DNA of 64,000 bases from an uncultured Oscillibacter sp. (GTDB lineage: Bacteria > Bacillota > Clostridia > Oscillospirales > Oscillospiraceae): assembly GCA_950097265.1 (NCBI GenBank), contig CATNDJ010000002.1, positions 16,708 through 80,707 of the forward strand. Reading direction: 5' to 3'. Of the stretch, positions 38,937 to 50,507 are shown piece by piece. The notes under the pieces were generated by a model. The model was not told the origin of the DNA. It saw only the letters and a program-made list of their open reading frames with translations, and ran no database searches. Position 1 is the first letter of the stretch; every line of letters starts with the position of its first letter. The translations under genes and the position numbers were made by a program.

Positions 38937-40325
38937 TCAGTACAGCGCCGCGGACACCAGGGCCCCCGCCTCCGTCAGCTCCAAAAGGCCCAGCTCCAGC
39001 TTCCAGCGGAGCACCCGGAGGCAGGCCGCGTCCACGGTCTCTTCCGCCAGGGTCCCGTCCTTCACGGCCTGAATGACCCGGGGGATCTGGGTGCGGTAGT
39101 CCGTGGTCACCACCAGGTCGTTCCCCGCCTGGAGGGACATCACCGCCACGTTTCCGTCCGCGGCGTAGGCCGACACGGCCTTCATGGCCAAATCGTCGGT
39201 CATCGCCACGCCGTCAAAGCCCAGGTCCTCCCGGAGGATACGGTGGACCTCCGGGGAGAGGGACGCGGGCAGGTCCGGGTCCATGCAGTTCACAATATTG
39301 TGGCTCACCAGCACGGCGGGCCGGAGCCGGCGGAGTTCACCGGAGGGCCAAACCGTCTCCTCCACAGCGATGCCCGCCTGAAAGGGAAGAAAATCCTGCT
39401 CCAGGAATGTCTCCATAGACCGGTCATCCACGGCTATGCCGGTGTGAGTATCTTTGTTGTTCCCATAGCCGGGGAAGTGCTTCAAGACGCTGCCCAGGCC
39501 ATAGAAGGACTGGGCCTCCGTCACTCGGGCGGTATAATCCGCAGTCTCCTCCGCGTCCATGCCGGTGGTCCGATCATAGATGAAGTCGCCGGAGTTGATG
39601 GACACGTCCGCCACCGGAGCCAGGTTCACATTGAAACCCAAGGTCTTCAAAAGGATGGACTTCTCCCGGGTCTCTCGGAGCAGGGCGTCCAAGCCCTCCT
39701 TCCAGAGCTTGCCGGGGCTGGAGAACTTTTTGCTCCGCAGCTTGGGGTTGGAGCTGACCCGGACCACGGACCCGCCCTCCTCGTCCACGCCGATGAGCAG
39801 GGGCACGCCGGTATCGTAACGCACCGCCTGAGCCTGCCAGGAAGCAATCGTCTGGATCAAATCATTGGCCGTTTTCTCCTGGGTGTCCCGGCCGAAGAGG
39901 AGGTAGCCCCCCAGGTGATAGGTGGTCACGTCCTCCAGAGCGTTCTCCGCCGGGACCCGGACGAAGAAGAGCTGGCCGGTTTTCTCCTCCAGGGTCAGGC
40001 CTTCCAAAAGGGACTCCAGGGCGGCCTCCTCCGCGTCTCCGGGTTCTTCCGGCTCCTCAGGCTCCGGCGGCGTTTCCGGAGTTTCCGCCTGGGGCGGGTC
40101 CGGGACCTCCGGCGCGTCCTGCACCATCTCCCCGCCGCAGGCGGTGAGGAGCAGGGCCAAAAGCAGGGCCGCGCACATCGTCGGAAGAAATTCCGCTCTG
40201 CTCCGTTTCCGGCTTCCGCCGAAAACTCCGCCCGCTCCATTCCTTCCTCCTCTCCCCACTCGAACCGCTTCGCTGGGTTCGAGCGGGGGCCCCATATAGG
40301 CGATTGGCTTTCTGCTTTCTCTCAT
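38937..40325 (-). CDS. GH3 family beta-N-acetylhexosaminidase lipoprotein with in-frame repeat insertion
   Basis: 462 residues. ATG 40323-40325 overlaps nadE's stop (ATGA). Residues 1-11 (MRESRKPIAYM) precede 38 residues encoded by palindromic module F (12-49), then MCAALLLALLLTAC (50-63) supplies a hydrophobic helix and lipobox LTAC. Without the insert the two parts form a canonical lipoprotein signal. After a Glu/Pro-rich linker the GH3 domain shows IGVDEEGGSVVRV, KHFPGYGNNKDTHTG (catalytic Asp-His loop of the NagZ type) and GVAMTDDLAMKA with nucleophile Asp. It probably trims muropeptides or wall glycans at the cell surface. An internal start at Met50 (40178) is possible but lacks a ribosome site. 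Confidence 0.85.
   Translation of the reverse strand: MRESRKPIAYMGPPLEPSEAVRVGRGGRNGAGGVFGGSRKRSRAEFLPTMCAALLLALLLTACGGEMVQDAPEVPDPPQAETPETPPEPEEPEEPGDAEEAALESLLEGLTLEEKTGQLFFVRVPAENALEDVTTYHLGGYLLFGRDTQEKTANDLIQTIASWQAQAVRYDTGVPLLIGVDEEGGSVVRVSSNPKLRSKKFSSPGKLWKEGLDALLRETREKSILLKTLGFNVNLAPVADVSINSGDFIYDRTTGMDAEETADYTARVTEAQSFYGLGSVLKHFPGYGNNKDTHTGIAVDDRSMETFLEQDFLPFQAGIAVEETVWPSGELRRLRPAVLVSHNIVNCMDPDLPASLSPEVHRILREDLGFDGVAMTDDLAMKAVSAYAADGNVAVMSLQAGNDLVVTTDYRTQIPRVIQAVKDGTLAEETVDAACLRVLRWKLELGLLELTEAGALVSAALY
40179..40292. repeat. Palindromic module copy F, inserted in frame in the GH3 gene
   Basis: 114 bp (38 codons) from CGTCGGAAGAAATTCCGCTC to GCGGGGGCCCC. Hairpin 1 is GTTTCCGGC TTCC GCCGAAAAC. 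Hairpin 2 has arms CTCGAACC and GGGTTCGAG around GCTTCGCT. The same module occurs at 14576 and nested at about 29452 and 32659. It is free of stop codons in the GH3 frame. Confidence 0.78.
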
Positions 40326-42235
40326 TGCAGCGCCTCCACCTCGGAAAGCCACAAACTGGCTTGAGCGTCCGACGGCATCCGCCAATCCCCCCGGGGAGAC
40401 AGGGAGACGGTGCCGATCTTGGGCCCGTCGGGGACGCAGTCCCGCTTGAACTGCTGGGAGAAGAAGCGGCGGTAGAAGGACTTCAGCCACTTCAAAATGA
40501 CCTCCCGGCCATACTTCCGCCCCAGGGCGTGCTGGGCCAGGCGGAAGACCTTCCCCGGGGCGAAGCCCCAGCGGATCACATAGTACAGGAAGAAGTCGTG
40601 GAGCTCGTAGGGGCCCACCAGGTCCTCGGTCCGCTGGGAAATCTCCCCCTTCACGGCGGGAAGCAGTTCCGGGGAGACGGGGGTGTCCAGAATGTCCTCC
40701 AGCACGTCGTGAAGCTCCGGTTCCTCCCCGTCCCGGGAGAGGTAGCCCACCAGGTGCCGGACCAGGGTCTTGGGGATGGAGGCGTTGACCCCGTACATGC
40801 TCATGTGGTCCCCGTTGTAGGTGCACCAGCCCAGGGCCAGCTCGCTCAAATCCCCGGTGCCGATGACCAGGCCCCCGCTGGCGTTGGCGACGTCCATGAG
40901 CACCTGGGTCCGCTCCCGGGCCTGGGCGTTCTCATAGGTGACGGAGTGATCCTCCGGGTCGTGGCCGATGTCCCGGAAGTGGCTCCGAACGGACTGGGAA
41001 ATATCCACGGTCCGCAGCGTGGCCCCCATCTGCTCCGCCAGGATGACCGCGTTGTTTCTCGTCCGGTCCGTGGTGCCGAAGCAGGGCATGGTGACGGCGA
41101 TAATGTCCGACAGGGGCCGGTCCAGCAGCTTCATGGCAAGGCCGGTGATCAGCACCGCCAGGGTGGAGTCCAGCCCGCCGGAGAGGCCCACCACGGCGGT
41201 CTTCGCCCCGGTGTGCTCCAGGCGCTGCTTCAGCCCTAAGGAGGCCAGCAGCAGGATTTCCCGGCACCGCTCGTCCCGGTCCTCCTTCCCCTCGGGGACG
41301 AAGGGCATGGGAGAGACGTAACGGGTCAGCTTGGTTTTGCCCTCCGTCAGGGTGAAGGTCTCCTCGCAGCCCCCATTCCCGGACCCCGCCCCCAGGGACT
41401 GGGTCCGGCGGCGCTCGTAGTTAAGGCGCTGCACGTCGATTTCCGAGACCAGCAGGCCGCCGTCGAACCGGCGTTCCGCCAGCAGGGTCCCGTTCTCCGC
41501 GATGAGCTGGTGGGCTCCGAAGACCAGGTCGGCGGTGGACTCCCCCGCCCCGGCGCTGGAATAGACATAGCCGCAGAGGAGCTTGGCGCTCTGGGTGGTG
41601 ACCAGCTGGCGGCGGTAGGCGTCCTTCCCAACCAGATCGTTGCTGGCGGAGAGGTTGCCGATGATCACCGCCCCGTCCCTGGCCATCCCCAGGGAGGGAG
41701 AGTCCGGGGACCAGAGGTCCTCGCAGATCTCAAAGCCCAGCGCCAGCCCGGGGATATTCTCGCACCGGAAGACCTGCCCCGCCCCGAAGGTGACGAACTC
41801 CTGTCCCAGCAGGGGGAGGCTCTCCGGCTCCGCCGGGGCGGGGGCGAACCAGCGCTTCTCGTAAAACTCGCCGTAATTGGGGAGATGAGTCTTGGGGACT
41901 GCGCCCAGAATCTTTCCTTTTTGTATTACTATAGCGCAGTTATACAGTTCGTTGTGAACCCGCAGGGGCATGCCCACCGCCGTCACCACTTCCAGGTTCC
42001 GCGTCGCGGCCAGGACGGTTTTCAGGGCCTCCTCCGCCTCCCGGAGCAGGGCTTCCTGATAAAAGAGGTCCCCGCAGGTGTAGCCCGTCAGGCCCAGCTC
42101 CGGCAGGACCAGGACCTTGACCCCCGCTTTTTCCGCGGAGCGCATGAGCTGAAAGGTCTGCTCGGCGTTATAGGCGCAGTCCGCCAGGCGGAGCTTGGGC
42201 GCGCCGCAGGCAACGGAAATAAATCCGTCTCTCAT
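40322..42235 (-). CDS. nadE: Glutamine-dependent NAD+ synthetase
   Basis: 637 residues with the two-domain architecture of glutamine-dependent NadE. The N-terminal nitrilase domain has Glu in LPELGLTG (about 43-50), Lys in VPKTHLPNYGEFYEKRW and Cys in GFEICEDLW (about 170). The C-terminal ATP pyrophosphatase domain carries the P-loop GLSGGLDSTLAVL (about 352-364) and TMPCFGTTDRTRNNA. It amidates nicotinate adenine dinucleotide to NAD using glutamine ammonia. ATG 42233-42235 has AGGAGGGA upstream. It heads the operon nadE-GH3-alaX-DUF6881. Confidence 0.93.
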   Translation of the reverse strand: MRDGFISVACGAPKLRLADCAYNAEQTFQLMRSAEKAGVKVLVLPELGLTGYTCGDLFYQEALLREAEEALKTVLAATRNLEVVTAVGMPLRVHNELYNCAIVIQKGKILGAVPKTHLPNYGEFYEKRWFAPAPAEPESLPLLGQEFVTFGAGQVFRCENIPGLALGFEICEDLWSPDSPSLGMARDGAVIIGNLSASNDLVGKDAYRRQLVTTQSAKLLCGYVYSSAGAGESTADLVFGAHQLIAENGTLLAERRFDGGLLVSEIDVQRLNYERRRTQSLGAGSGNGGCEETFTLTEGKTKLTRYVSPMPFVPEGKEDRDERCREILLLASLGLKQRLEHTGAKTAVVGLSGGLDSTLAVLITGLAMKLLDRPLSDIIAVTMPCFGTTDRTRNNAVILAEQMGATLRTVDISQSVRSHFRDIGHDPEDHSVTYENAQARERTQVLMDVANASGGLVIGTGDLSELALGWCTYNGDHMSMYGVNASIPKTLVRHLVGYLSRDGEEPELHDVLEDILDTPVSPELLPAVKGEISQRTEDLVGPYELHDFFLYYVIRWGFAPGKVFRLAQHALGRKYGREVILKWLKSFYRRFFSQQFKRDCVPDGPKIGTVSLSPRGDWRMPSDAQASLWLSEVEALQ

Positions 42236-42271
42236 AGTTGATCCCTCCTGTGTGAATTGTTTGACGGGTCT

Positions 42272-42300
42272 ATTTTATACTGTTCGGCCGGGTTTATCAA
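42272..42300 (-). promoter_or_regulatory. nadE promoter
   Basis: On the minus strand TTGATA (42295-42300), 17 bp spacer, TAAAAT (42272-42277). Confidence 0.55.
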
Positions 42301-42307
42301 GGCGCAA

Positions 42308-42336
42308 AACGAAAAACGGACCGCCAAGCGGTCCGT
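42308..42336 (-). terminator. Terminator of the gyrA-rnhA unit
   Basis: A 9 bp stem ACGGACCGC / GCGGTCCGT with three-base loop; on the minus strand it is followed by TTTTTCGTTTT. The 130 bp between it and rnhA hold nothing I recognise. Confidence 0.75.
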
Positions 42337-42466
42337 CTTCCGTGTGTGTTTATTTTAGGAGGGAGAAAACGCATCGGGCTGGGAGTACCCTTTGCTGATT
42401 CTTATGGTAGCCAAAACTTTTTGCAAAATTATGAGTCGGGTGTAAACAGTTTGTGAATGTTGGATT

Positions 42467-42900
42467 TTATTTGAACTTCCGGCTCTCCGCCACGGCCATC
42501 TCGTCGCAGCGGTTGTTGTATTCGTTTTCCGCGTGGCCCTTCACCCAGTGGCAGCGGAGGTCGTGGACCTCCAGCAGGTTCAGCAGCCGCTCCCACAGGT
42601 CCGGATTCAGGGCGGGCTTCTTGTCGGCCTTCACCCAGCCCCGGGCCCGCCAGCCCTTGGCCCAGCCCTTCTCCAGGGCGTCGACGAGGTATTTGGAGTC
42701 GGACCAGAGCTCCACGGCGCAGGGCTCCTTCAGGCACTCCAGGGCCCGGATGACGGCGGTGAGCTCCATGCGGTTGTTGGTGGTCCGGGCCTCGCCGCCG
42801 GAGAGCTCCTTTTTGTGCTCCCCGTACATCAATACGGCCCCCCAGCCCCCGGGGCCCGGGTTCCCGGAGCAGGCCCCGTCGGTGTAGATGGTGACGGTTT

Positions 42901-42904
<4 letters not shown>
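42467..42904 (-). CDS. rnhA: Ribonuclease HI
   Basis: 145 residues with the full catalytic set: Asp9 ([10 protein letters not shown]), Glu47 (NRMELTA), Asp69 (SDSKY), His124 (KGHAEN) and Asp134 (RCDEMA). The basic handle region [12 protein letters not shown] is present. It cleaves RNA in RNA:DNA hybrids. The ATG (42902-42904) overlaps the gyrA stop (ATGA), so it is translationally coupled to gyrase, an unusual pairing that could link R-loop removal to supercoiling. Confidence 0.93.
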
Positions 42905-45393
<2,489 letters not shown>

Positions 45394-45429
45394 AACGCTT
45401 CCTCCTTATCTGGAACTCAGCGGGTCTCA

Positions 45430-47379
45430 TCAGTAGTCCAGGTTCACCACGTACTTGGCGTTCTTCTCAATGAACTCCTTCCGGGGCTCCACCTTCTCCC
45501 CCATGAGGATGGTGAAGGTCTCATCCGCCCGGACGGCGTCGTCCAGGGTGATGCGGCGCAGGGTCCGGGTGGCCGGGTCCATGGTGGTCTCCCAGAGCTC
45601 GATGGCGTCCATCTCGCCCAGGCCCTTGAACCGGCTGATTTCTACCTTGGCGTTGGGATTGTCTCCCCGGAGCTCGGCGGCGATGCGCTCCCGCTCCGGG
45701 TCGTCGTAGGCGACCCGGGTGGTTTTCCCCCGGGTGAGTTTGAAGAGGGGGGGCACGGCGGAGTAGACGTAGCCCTGCTCGATGAGGGGCCGCATGAAGC
45801 GGAAAAAGAAGGTCAGCAGCAAGGTCCGGATGTGGCTTCCGTCCACGTCGGCATCCGCCATGATGATAACTTTATGATACCGGAGCTTGTTGGCGTCGAA
45901 CTCGTCCCCGATGCCCGCCCCCAGGGCGGTGATGACGGGCTGGAGCTTGTCGTTCCCGTAGACCTTGTCCGCCCGGGCCTTCTCCACGTTCAGCATCTTG
46001 CCCCAAAGAGGCAGGATGGCCTGGAAGCGGGAGTCCCGGCCCTTGGTGGCGGAGCCTCCGGCGGAGTCGCCCTCGACGATATAGAGCTCGGTGAGCTCGG
46101 GGTTGTTCTCGTTGCAGTCCCGGAGCTTATCCGGCATGGCCGCGCCGCTGAGGGCGGTCTTCCGGCGGATGGACTCCCGGGCCTTCTTCGCGGCCTCCCG
46201 GGCCCGGGAGGCGGTCAGGGCCTTGTCCAGAATCATCCGGCCCACCTGGGGGTTTTCCTCCAGGAAGGTGTCCAGCTTCTCCGCCACAATGTTGTTCACC
46301 AAGGTGCGGATTTCGGAGTTGCCCAGCTTGGCCTTGGTCTGGCCCTCGAACTGGGCGTCCGTCAGCTTCACGGAAATGACGCAGGTGAGGCCCTCCCGGC
46401 AGTCCTCGCCGGAGACCTTCTCATCGTCCTTCAGCAGCTTGATTTTTTTGCCGTAGTTGTTCAGCACGGTGGTCAGGGCCCGCTTGAAGCCCTCCTCGTG
46501 CATACCCCCCTCCGGGGTGTGAACGTTGTTGGCGAAGGACAGAATGGTTTCGCTGTAGCCGTCGTTGTACTGCAAGGCCACCTCCGCCACGGAGTCGTCC
46601 CGCTGGCCGGACATGTAGATGACCCCGGGGTGCAGGGCGTCCTTGCTCTTATTGAGCCAGGTGACGAACTCCCGGATGCCCCCCTCGTAGCACATGGAGT
46701 CCTCCTGCTCCCTCCCGGGGCGGAGGTCCACGGTGCGGATGCGCAATCCCGCGTTTAAGAAGGCCTCCTCCCGCATGCGGGTGTGGAGGGTGTCGTAATT
46801 GTAGACCGTGTCCTCGAACATCTCGGGGTCCGGCTTGAAGGTGACGGTGGTGCCGGTGCGGTCCGTCTTCCCCACGATTTTCATTTCCTGGGTGATCTGG
46901 CCCCGGGAGAATTTCATTTCGTAAATCTCGCCATTCTTGTGGACCTGCACCGTCAGCCACTCGCTGAGGGCGTTGACCACCGAGGCGCCCACGCCGTGGA
47001 GGCCGCCGGAGACCTTGTAGCCCCCGCCGCCGAACTTGCCGCCGGCGTGCAGGATGGTGTAGACCACCTCCAGGGCGGGCTTGCCGGTCTGGGCCTGGAT
47101 GTCCACCGGGATGCCCCGGCCGTTGTCCACCACGGTGATGGTGTCGCCCTCGTTGATCTGGACCAGGATTTCCGTGCAGAAGCCCGCCAGAGCCTCGTCG
47201 ATGGCGTTGTCCACAATTTCATACACCAGGTGGTGCAGGCCCGAGGCGGAGGTGGAGCCGATATACATGCCGGGCCGCTTCCGCACGGCCTCCAGGCCCT
47301 CCAGAACCTGAATTTCCGAGGCGTCGTACTCGTTGCCCGCGTCCACGGCGGTGGAATTTAGGATCTCATTGTCTTCCAT
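45430..47379 (-). CDS. gyrB: DNA gyrase subunit B
   Basis: 649 residues, the short Gram-positive form. The GHKL ATPase motif [15 protein letters not shown] (52-66) contains the catalytic Glu54 and Asn58; [16 protein letters not shown] is the ATP lid. The TOPRIM domain has [17 protein letters not shown] (about 432-448) and [16 protein letters not shown] (about 506-521). ATG 47377-47379. It lies in the conserved dnaA-dnaN-recF-gyrBA order. Confidence 0.96.
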   Translation of the reverse strand: MEDNEILNSTAVDAGNEYDASEIQVLEGLEAVRKRPGMYIGSTSASGLHHLVYEIVDNAIDEALAGFCTEILVQINEGDTITVVDNGRGIPVDIQAQTGKPALEVVYTILHAGGKFGGGGYKVSGGLHGVGASVVNALSEWLTVQVHKNGEIYEMKFSRGQITQEMKIVGKTDRTGTTVTFKPDPEMFEDTVYNYDTLHTRMREEAFLNAGLRIRTVDLRPGREQEDSMCYEGGIREFVTWLNKSKDALHPGVIYMSGQRDDSVAEVALQYNDGYSETILSFANNVHTPEGGMHEEGFKRALTTVLNNYGKKIKLLKDDEKVSGEDCREGLTCVISVKLTDAQFEGQTKAKLGNSEIRTLVNNIVAEKLDTFLEENPQVGRMILDKALTASRAREAAKKARESIRRKTALSGAAMPDKLRDCNENNPELTELYIVEGDSAGGSATKGRDSRFQAILPLWGKMLNVEKARADKVYGNDKLQPVITALGAGIGDEFDANKLRYHKVIIMADADVDGSHIRTLLLTFFFRFMRPLIEQGYVYSAVPPLFKLTRGKTTRVAYDDPERERIAAELRGDNPNAKVEISRFKGLGEMDAIELWETTMDPATRTLRRITLDDAVRADETFTILMGEKVEPRKEFIEKNAKYVVNLDY

Positions 47380-47526
47380 AAACGTTCTCCTTTACATGCT
47401 CAGAGCGGAAAAAGCCGGGTTGGAAAAGCCCTCCCGGGGCCGGGGGCTGTTCCCTCCAGCCCGCCTTTCCCCGCTCCAAATAAAACTGCCGGAATACTTT
47501 TGGTCAAAGCCGCATAGGATGTCCCA

Positions 47527-47793
47527 TCACTCCAGTTTCCCGCTCTCCGCCCGCTTCCGGAGGGCCCCGGGGCTCAGCTGGCTCAGATAGACGATCTGCC
47601 GGTGATACGGGTGGTCGCAGACCACGAAGGACCGGGGCAGGTTTCCCCCGGAGGCGTCCAGGACGACCCCCTCTTTCTCGGCGGCGGCCAGATAATCCCG
47701 GGTGCGCTTTTCATAGCTGCACTTGTCCAGGTCGAAGACGCCGAGAATGCGGCGCTGGGGGATGATCTCGTTTTGTCCCAGGTGCAGATACAT
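47527..47793 (-). CDS. remB: RemB/YaaB-like DUF370 protein
   Basis: 88 residues beginning MYLHLGQNEIIPQRRILGVF, typical of the DUF370 protein encoded between recF and gyrB in Bacillus (RemB, an extracellular-matrix regulator related to RemA). I chose ATG 47791-47793 because it matches the family start; a longer frame from 47838 overlaps recF. Later VVCDHPYHRQIVYLSQLSP shows the second half of the fold. A DNA-binding or regulatory role is by analogy. The 147 bp between it and gyrB shows nothing distinctive. Confidence 0.82.
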   Translation of the reverse strand: MYLHLGQNEIIPQRRILGVFDLDKCSYEKRTRDYLAAAEKEGVVLDASGGNLPRSFVVCDHPYHRQIVYLSQLSPGALRKRAESGKLE

Positions 47794-47809
47794 AATACGA
47801 CCCCCTGTC

Positions 47810-48916
47810 TCAGGGTAAAATTCTTCCCCGCTCCACATGGAAGACCTTTCCCCCCAGAAGGCTGGGCAGCCGGTCCTCCTCGCAGCAGGTAATAAAGACC
47901 TGCCCCCCCGCGATGCGGTTCAGGACAAACTCCTGGCGCTTGGGGTCCAGCTCGGAGAGCACGTCGTCCAGCAGCAGCACCGGGTACTCCCCCGCGGCGG
48001 TCCGGTAAATTTCCCGCTCCGCCAGTTTCAGCGCCAGGGCGGCGGTCCGGGTCTGGCCCTGGGAGGCGTACTGCTTCGCCTCCCGGCCGTCGATGGCCGC
48101 CAGAAGGTCATCCTTATGAGGCCCGGAGAGGCAGAGGCGGGAGGCAAGCTCCGCCTCCCTATGGCTCTCCATGTGCCGGCGGAGCCGGTCTGCCAGTTCC
48201 GCCGGGTCCGCCCCCGGGTCCTCGACGGAAGAAACCGTCTGATACCGGAGCGTCAGGGCCTCTCTTCCGCCGGAGCACTCCCGGTGGCAGGCGGAGGCGA
48301 TTTCCGCCAGGCGGAGGCAGAACTGAAAGCGGTACTGAATCAGCACGGCCCCCAGGCGGATCATCTGCTCGTTGAACTCCGGCAGGGCTTCCAGCAGACC
48401 GGGCCGCTGGTTGTAATCCCGGAGGATCCGGGTTTTTTGCTCCCGGGCCCGCTCGTAGCCCGCCAGGGCCGCGGCATACCGGGGCCGGAGCTGGCACAGC
48501 GCCGTGTCCAGGAAGCGCCGCCGGGCGGCGGCTCCCTCCCGGATGAGGGTCAAATCCTCCGGCTGGAAGAGAACCGTGCGGTACACATCCCCCAGGGCGG
48601 CGTTGGTCTTGACGGGGACCTGGTTCACGGTGATTCTCCGGCGGCGGCCCCGGAACAAATCCGCCTGGACCTTAAATTCCCGCTGCCGGGACTCCGCCCG
48701 GACCAGGAGGCGGGCGGAATCCGCCTGAAAGCCGATCATCTCCCGGTCCGTCCGGGCCCGGGGGGACTTCCCCCGGGAGAGGTAAGCCAGGGCTTCCAGC
48801 AGGTTTGTCTTTCCCTGGGCGTTCTCGCCGCAGATCACGTTGCACCGGGGATCGAAGTCCGCGGCCTCCCGGACGTAGTTCCGGAAGCCCTCCAGCTCCA
48901 GGCGGTCAATCCGCAT
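47810..48916 (-). CDS. recF: DNA replication and repair protein RecF
   Basis: 368 residues. Walker A GENAQGKT (30-37), the ABC-type signature region LSGPHKDDL (about 265-273) and Walker B VLLLDDVLSELD (about 318-329) with the D-loop identify RecF, which loads RecA at gaps with RecO and RecR. ATG 48914-48916 overlaps the 3' end of the S4-domain gene by 11 bp, the usual arrangement. Confidence 0.95.
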   Translation of the reverse strand: MRIDRLELEGFRNYVREAADFDPRCNVICGENAQGKTNLLEALAYLSRGKSPRARTDREMIGFQADSARLLVRAESRQREFKVQADLFRGRRRRITVNQVPVKTNAALGDVYRTVLFQPEDLTLIREGAAARRRFLDTALCQLRPRYAAALAGYERAREQKTRILRDYNQRPGLLEALPEFNEQMIRLGAVLIQYRFQFCLRLAEIASACHRECSGGREALTLRYQTVSSVEDPGADPAELADRLRRHMESHREAELASRLCLSGPHKDDLLAAIDGREAKQYASQGQTRTAALALKLAEREIYRTAAGEYPVLLLDDVLSELDPKRQEFVLNRIAGGQVFITCCEEDRLPSLLGGKVFHVERGRILP

Positions 48917-49121
48917 ACTTCACGCCCAGGGTCTCCCCGGCGAAGCTCACCGCGTCCCCGGGGCGGATTTTCCTCCCCCGCTGGAAGCAGGGCTCGCCGT
49001 TCACCAGGGCTTCCCCGGACTGCACGCGTTCCTTGGCCTCGCCGCCGGTTTCCACCAGGCCCGCGAACTTCAAGAGGTCCTGGAGCTTGATGAACTCGGT
49101 GGTAATCGTGATTTCTCTCAT
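48906..49121 (-). CDS. S4-domain RNA-binding protein YaaA
   Basis: 71 residues consisting of one S4 domain: IKLQDLLKFAGLVETGGEAK (11-30), ERVQSGEALVNGEPCFQRGRK and KIRPGDAVSF. In Bacillus the homologue between dnaN and recF (RlbA/YaaA) has been implicated in 50S ribosome assembly. It starts at ATG 49119-49121, 13 bp after dnaN's stop. Confidence 0.93.
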   Translation of the reverse strand: MREITITTEFIKLQDLLKFAGLVETGGEAKERVQSGEALVNGEPCFQRGRKIRPGDAVSFAGETLGVKYAD

Positions 49122-49134
49122 AGCTCCTCCCGCC

Positions 49135-50250
49135 TCAGTCGGAGTTCTTCAGCCGGACCGGCAGAACCATATAGAGGAAGTTATCCTTGTCGTCCGTGGG
49201 AACGATGATGGCCGGGGACACCCCGGTGTTCAGCTCGATCCGCACCGTGTCCGCCGGGGCGTAGCGCAGGGCCTCCATCAGATAGCGGTTGTTGAAGCCG
49301 ATTTCCAAACCGTCGCCGCCGCCCTCCAGGCGGCAGACGTCCTTGGCCTCGCCGCTGCCGGTCTTGGCCGAGAGGAGGACCTTCCCTTCCTCAAAGCGGC
49401 AGCGCACGGGGCTCTTCAGCTTGTCGGAAATGACCACCGACACCCGGTCGATGCTCTCCATCAGGGCCTTGGCCTCCACGGTGACGGCAATGGGGTTCTT
49501 TTTCGGAATGGCGTTCCGGTAGTCCAGGAACTCCCCCTCCAGGCGGCGGCAGATCAGCTCCACGTCGCCCACGGTGAAGAGGATGTGCCGCTTGCCCAGG
49601 GTGATTTCCGCCAGGTCCTCCACGTCGCCGCAGATGCCCTTCACCTCGTTCAGGGCGGAGCCGGGGGCCACGAAGGAGAACGCGCCTCCCTCCAGCTTTT
49701 CCAGGGGCTCTCTCCGCACCGCCAGGCGGAAGCCGTCCACGGCGGCCATGGTCAGGCCTCCCTCGCCGATTTCAAACAGGGCCCCGGTATGGACCGGGCG
49801 GCTCTCGTTGGTGGAGACGGCGAAAGCCACCTCTTCAATCATGGCCCGAAGAACCTTCCGCTGGATGGACACGGCGTACTCGTCCTCCACCTCGGGAAGA
49901 TCCGGATAATCCGCGGCGGAGAGGCCGGGGATTTCAAAATCTGCGTCGCCGCAATGAAGGCGGACCTGCAGCTTTTCGTTGGAGGTGAAGGAGACAACGT
50001 CGTCGGGCATCCGGCGGATGATGTCGCCGAAGAGCCGGGCGTTCAGCACGATTTCACCCTGTTCCTCCACCCCGGCGGAGATCCTGGCCCGGATGCCGGT
50101 CTGCATGTTGTAGCCGGAGACCGTCAGCCCCTCGCCGCCGGCGTGGAGCAGAAGCCCCTCCAGGGCGGGAATGGAACTCTTGGGGGACACAGCGCGGCTG
50201 GTGACGGAGATGACGCTTTGCAGCAGGGCTTTTTCACAGCTAAATTTCAT
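49135..50250 (-). CDS. dnaN: DNA polymerase III beta sliding clamp
   Basis: 371 residues from ATG 50248-50250, which has a perfect AAGGAGGT site; the longer upstream frame covers the dnaA-dnaN gap and is rejected. MKFSCEKALLQSVISVTSRA and SIPALEGLLLHA open domain 1, and the protein ends with the typical VLPVRL motif (YMVLPVRLKNSD). Three repeated clamp domains span the length. It forms the ring that tethers PolC/DnaE to DNA. Confidence 0.96.
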   Translation of the reverse strand: MKFSCEKALLQSVISVTSRAVSPKSSIPALEGLLLHAGGEGLTVSGYNMQTGIRARISAGVEEQGEIVLNARLFGDIIRRMPDDVVSFTSNEKLQVRLHCGDADFEIPGLSAADYPDLPEVEDEYAVSIQRKVLRAMIEEVAFAVSTNESRPVHTGALFEIGEGGLTMAAVDGFRLAVRREPLEKLEGGAFSFVAPGSALNEVKGICGDVEDLAEITLGKRHILFTVGDVELICRRLEGEFLDYRNAIPKKNPIAVTVEAKALMESIDRVSVVISDKLKSPVRCRFEEGKVLLSAKTGSGEAKDVCRLEGGGDGLEIGFNNRYLMEALRYAPADTVRIELNTGVSPAIIVPTDDKDNFLYMVLPVRLKNSD

Positions 50251-50507
50251 AAGTGACCTCCTTGCGCCCGAAAGCGCGGAAACGGCGAACGCCGTCTTTT
50301 CAAGAAAGGAAAAATATATTTTTAGGGGAAGTAGACGTAGAAGGGCGCCTTTGTGGAAAAAGGGAAATTTGCCCGAAACCGCAAGGCTTTCCTGTTCCAC
50401 GCCTTCTGTTGAAAAAAGGGGGGGATTTTCCACGGCGGCGGTCGAAGGAAGGGTTATCCACAGAAACGTTTTCCTTTTCCACCGGGCGCTGTGGAAACCG
50501 GTCCGCC
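50251..50507. other. dnaA-dnaN intergenic region, candidate oriC component
   Basis: 257 bp with one perfect DnaA box TTATCCACA (50454-50462). Several TTTTCCAC / TGTGGAAA near-matches lie around 50351, 50396, 50426, 50476 and 50491, and an AT-rich run AAAAATATATTTTTA is at about 50310. This resembles the incC-type part of Firmicute origins. Confidence 0.65.

Noticed and set aside
50251-50433. N-terminal extension of DnaN across the dnaA-dnaN gap
   Set aside because: The family start MKFSCEKALL follows a perfect AAGGAGGT site at 50250; the upstream frame covers origin-like sequence.
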